Origin: a marine gamma proteobacterium HTCC2080
GTDB lineage: Bacteria; Pseudomonadota; Gammaproteobacteria; Pseudomonadales; Halieaceae
DNA: 64,000 bases
Direction: 5' to 3'
NCBI GenBank assembly: GCA_000169115.1
Contig: AAVV01000004.1
Coordinates: 1 to 64,000, forward strand
The notes below the pieces were generated by a model. That model was not told where the DNA came from and did not search any database. It was given only the letters and a program-made list of their open reading frames with translations. The position numbers were made by a program, and so were the translations under genes. Of the stretch, positions 63,307 through 64,000 are shown one piece after another; position 1 is the first letter of the stretch; each line of letters opens with the position of its first letter.

Positions 63307-64000
63307 ATGCGCACATCCTTCTGCAATGATGTCGGTATAGAAGCCCCCATCTTCGCCTTTACTCACTGCCGCGACGTGGTGGTTGCAGTGAGTAAGGCGG
63401 GCGGCCTTGGCGTACTGGGCGCCGGATTTATGGACGTTGACCAGTTGCGTGAAGAACTTGACTGGATTGACGCTCATATCGGCGATCGCCCCTACGGGGT
63501 GGACGTCGTCATTCCACAAAACTACGTAGGACGAGATGAAGAGGGCCTCACAGAGCAAGAGCTGGAAGACAAGCTGTGGGCTATGGTACCCAACGAGCAC
63601 CTCGCCCTCGCCGAAAAGCTACTAAAGGAGCACGGCGTTCCTCCCTGGCCCGAAACAGGCCGCCCCAAGATATTCGGCTGGACGCGCCAAACGGTAATGC
63701 CCTGCCTCGAAGAGGCACTTACTCGCCCGAAGTGCCGGCTCATTGCTAATGCCCTTGGCACCCCCCCGGCTGACATTATTCGGCAGGTTAAAGACAGCAG
63801 CAGGCTGATCGGCGCACTTTGTGGCAAACGCAAGCAAGCGATTCAGCATCGCGATGCGGGCCTCGACTTTGTTGTAGCGCAGGGCACCGAGGGTGGCGGT
63901 CATACAGGGGAAATTGGCAGCATGGTACTGTGGCCCGACATTATTGATTCGGTAAGTCCTTTACCGGTTCTTGCCGCGGGAGGCATTGGCAACGGCCGCC
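63307..64000 (+). CDS. Nitronate monooxygenase family protein, cut by the window end
   Basis: 231 residues seen, no stop. The ATG at 63307 gives a start IEAPIFAFTHCRDVVVAVSKAGGLGVLGAGF, typical of NMO-like barrels, then a longer insertion (about 60-130: RPYGVDVVIPQNYVG, LLKEHGVPPWPETG) and QGTEGGGHTGEIGSMVLWPDIID, LPVLAAGGIGNGR. Different subgroup from the NMO at 61125. Divergent from the enoyl-CoA hydratase across 227 bp. Confidence 0.9.
   Translation, partial: MRTSFCNDVGIEAPIFAFTHCRDVVVAVSKAGGLGVLGAGFMDVDQLREELDWIDAHIGDRPYGVDVVIPQNYVGRDEEGLTEQELEDKLWAMVPNEHLALAEKLLKEHGVPPWPETGRPKIFGWTRQTVMPCLEEALTRPKCRLIANALGTPPADIIRQVKDSSRLIGALCGKRKQAIQHRDAGLDFVVAQGTEGGGHTGEIGSMVLWPDIIDSVSPLPVLAAGGIGNGR

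Overview
The window reads as chromosome of a free-living, probably marine gammaproteobacterium. The left part, about 1-19.5 kb, carries housekeeping genes in an order that I know from Pseudomonas-type genomes: rho, ubiD, hemC-hemDX-hemY, argH, cyaY, lptM-lysA-dapF-DUF484-xerC-yigB, glnK-amtB-glnK, ubiK, comM. A photolyase, an orphan peroxiredoxin-like selenoprotein candidate, YtcJ-type amidohydrolase, phytanoyl-CoA dioxygenase and nitronate monooxygenases would suit an OM60/NOR5-like (Halieaceae) or related lineage. That placement is an inference from gene content, not a phylogeny.

Layout. 0.2-3.4 kb: rho (broken by one missing base) and ubiD. 3.5-7.6 kb, minus strand: haem operon hemC-hemDX-hemY, with hemD and hemX fused. 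7.7-10.4 kb: argH, a DUF3187 outer-membrane-type protein and frataxin cyaY. 10.5-15.1 kb: one tightly overlapping operon from lptM to a HAD phosphatase. 15.1-17.2 kb: two P-II genes flanking amtB, with an NtrC-like site upstream. 17.5-25.5 kb: ubiK, comM, cytochrome c5, GST, two lipoproteins and an agmatine operon (aguB-aguA plus a RibA-like enzyme). 26-33.4 kb: cho-photolyase pair, AsmA, selO and a single-chain PyrD-PyrK fusion. 33.9-37.8 kb: a metal-responsive cluster (CsoR-type repressor with its own operator, outer-membrane-like protein, His-rich HMA protein, MerT-like membrane protein, orphan sensor kinase, PepSY-like membrane protein). 37.8-39.8 kb: M13 peptidase.

From about 40 to 53 kb the region is accessory: short genes of unknown function on both strands, long gene-poor gaps, a secreted two-domain esterase-like protein, a Fur-box-preceded PepSY-like gene, a DUF4214 protein and a protein built of about fifteen 16/17-residue NTASG repeats. 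Partial duplications lie nearby. At 53.3-53.7 kb lie tRNA-Thr(CGT) and tRNA-Val(GAC). The 3' end of tRNA-Val is copied downstream at 53.9 kb and, degenerately, near 55.8 and 61.05 kb, dividing 53.7-61.1 kb into cargo modules: amidohydrolase; SppA; DUF1254 protein plus selenoprotein candidate. No integrase is visible. The right end holds nitronate monooxygenase and enoyl-CoA hydratase genes, the last one cut by the window edge.

The most exciting item is the gene at 59810-60958. An in-frame TGA sits exactly where the peroxidatic cysteine of an AhpC/Prx-like 'YRGxWCPxC' motif should be. It is followed by a perfect 6-bp stem with a G-containing pentaloop 16 nt downstream, the geometry expected of a bacterial SECIS. 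It would be missed or split by standard gene callers.
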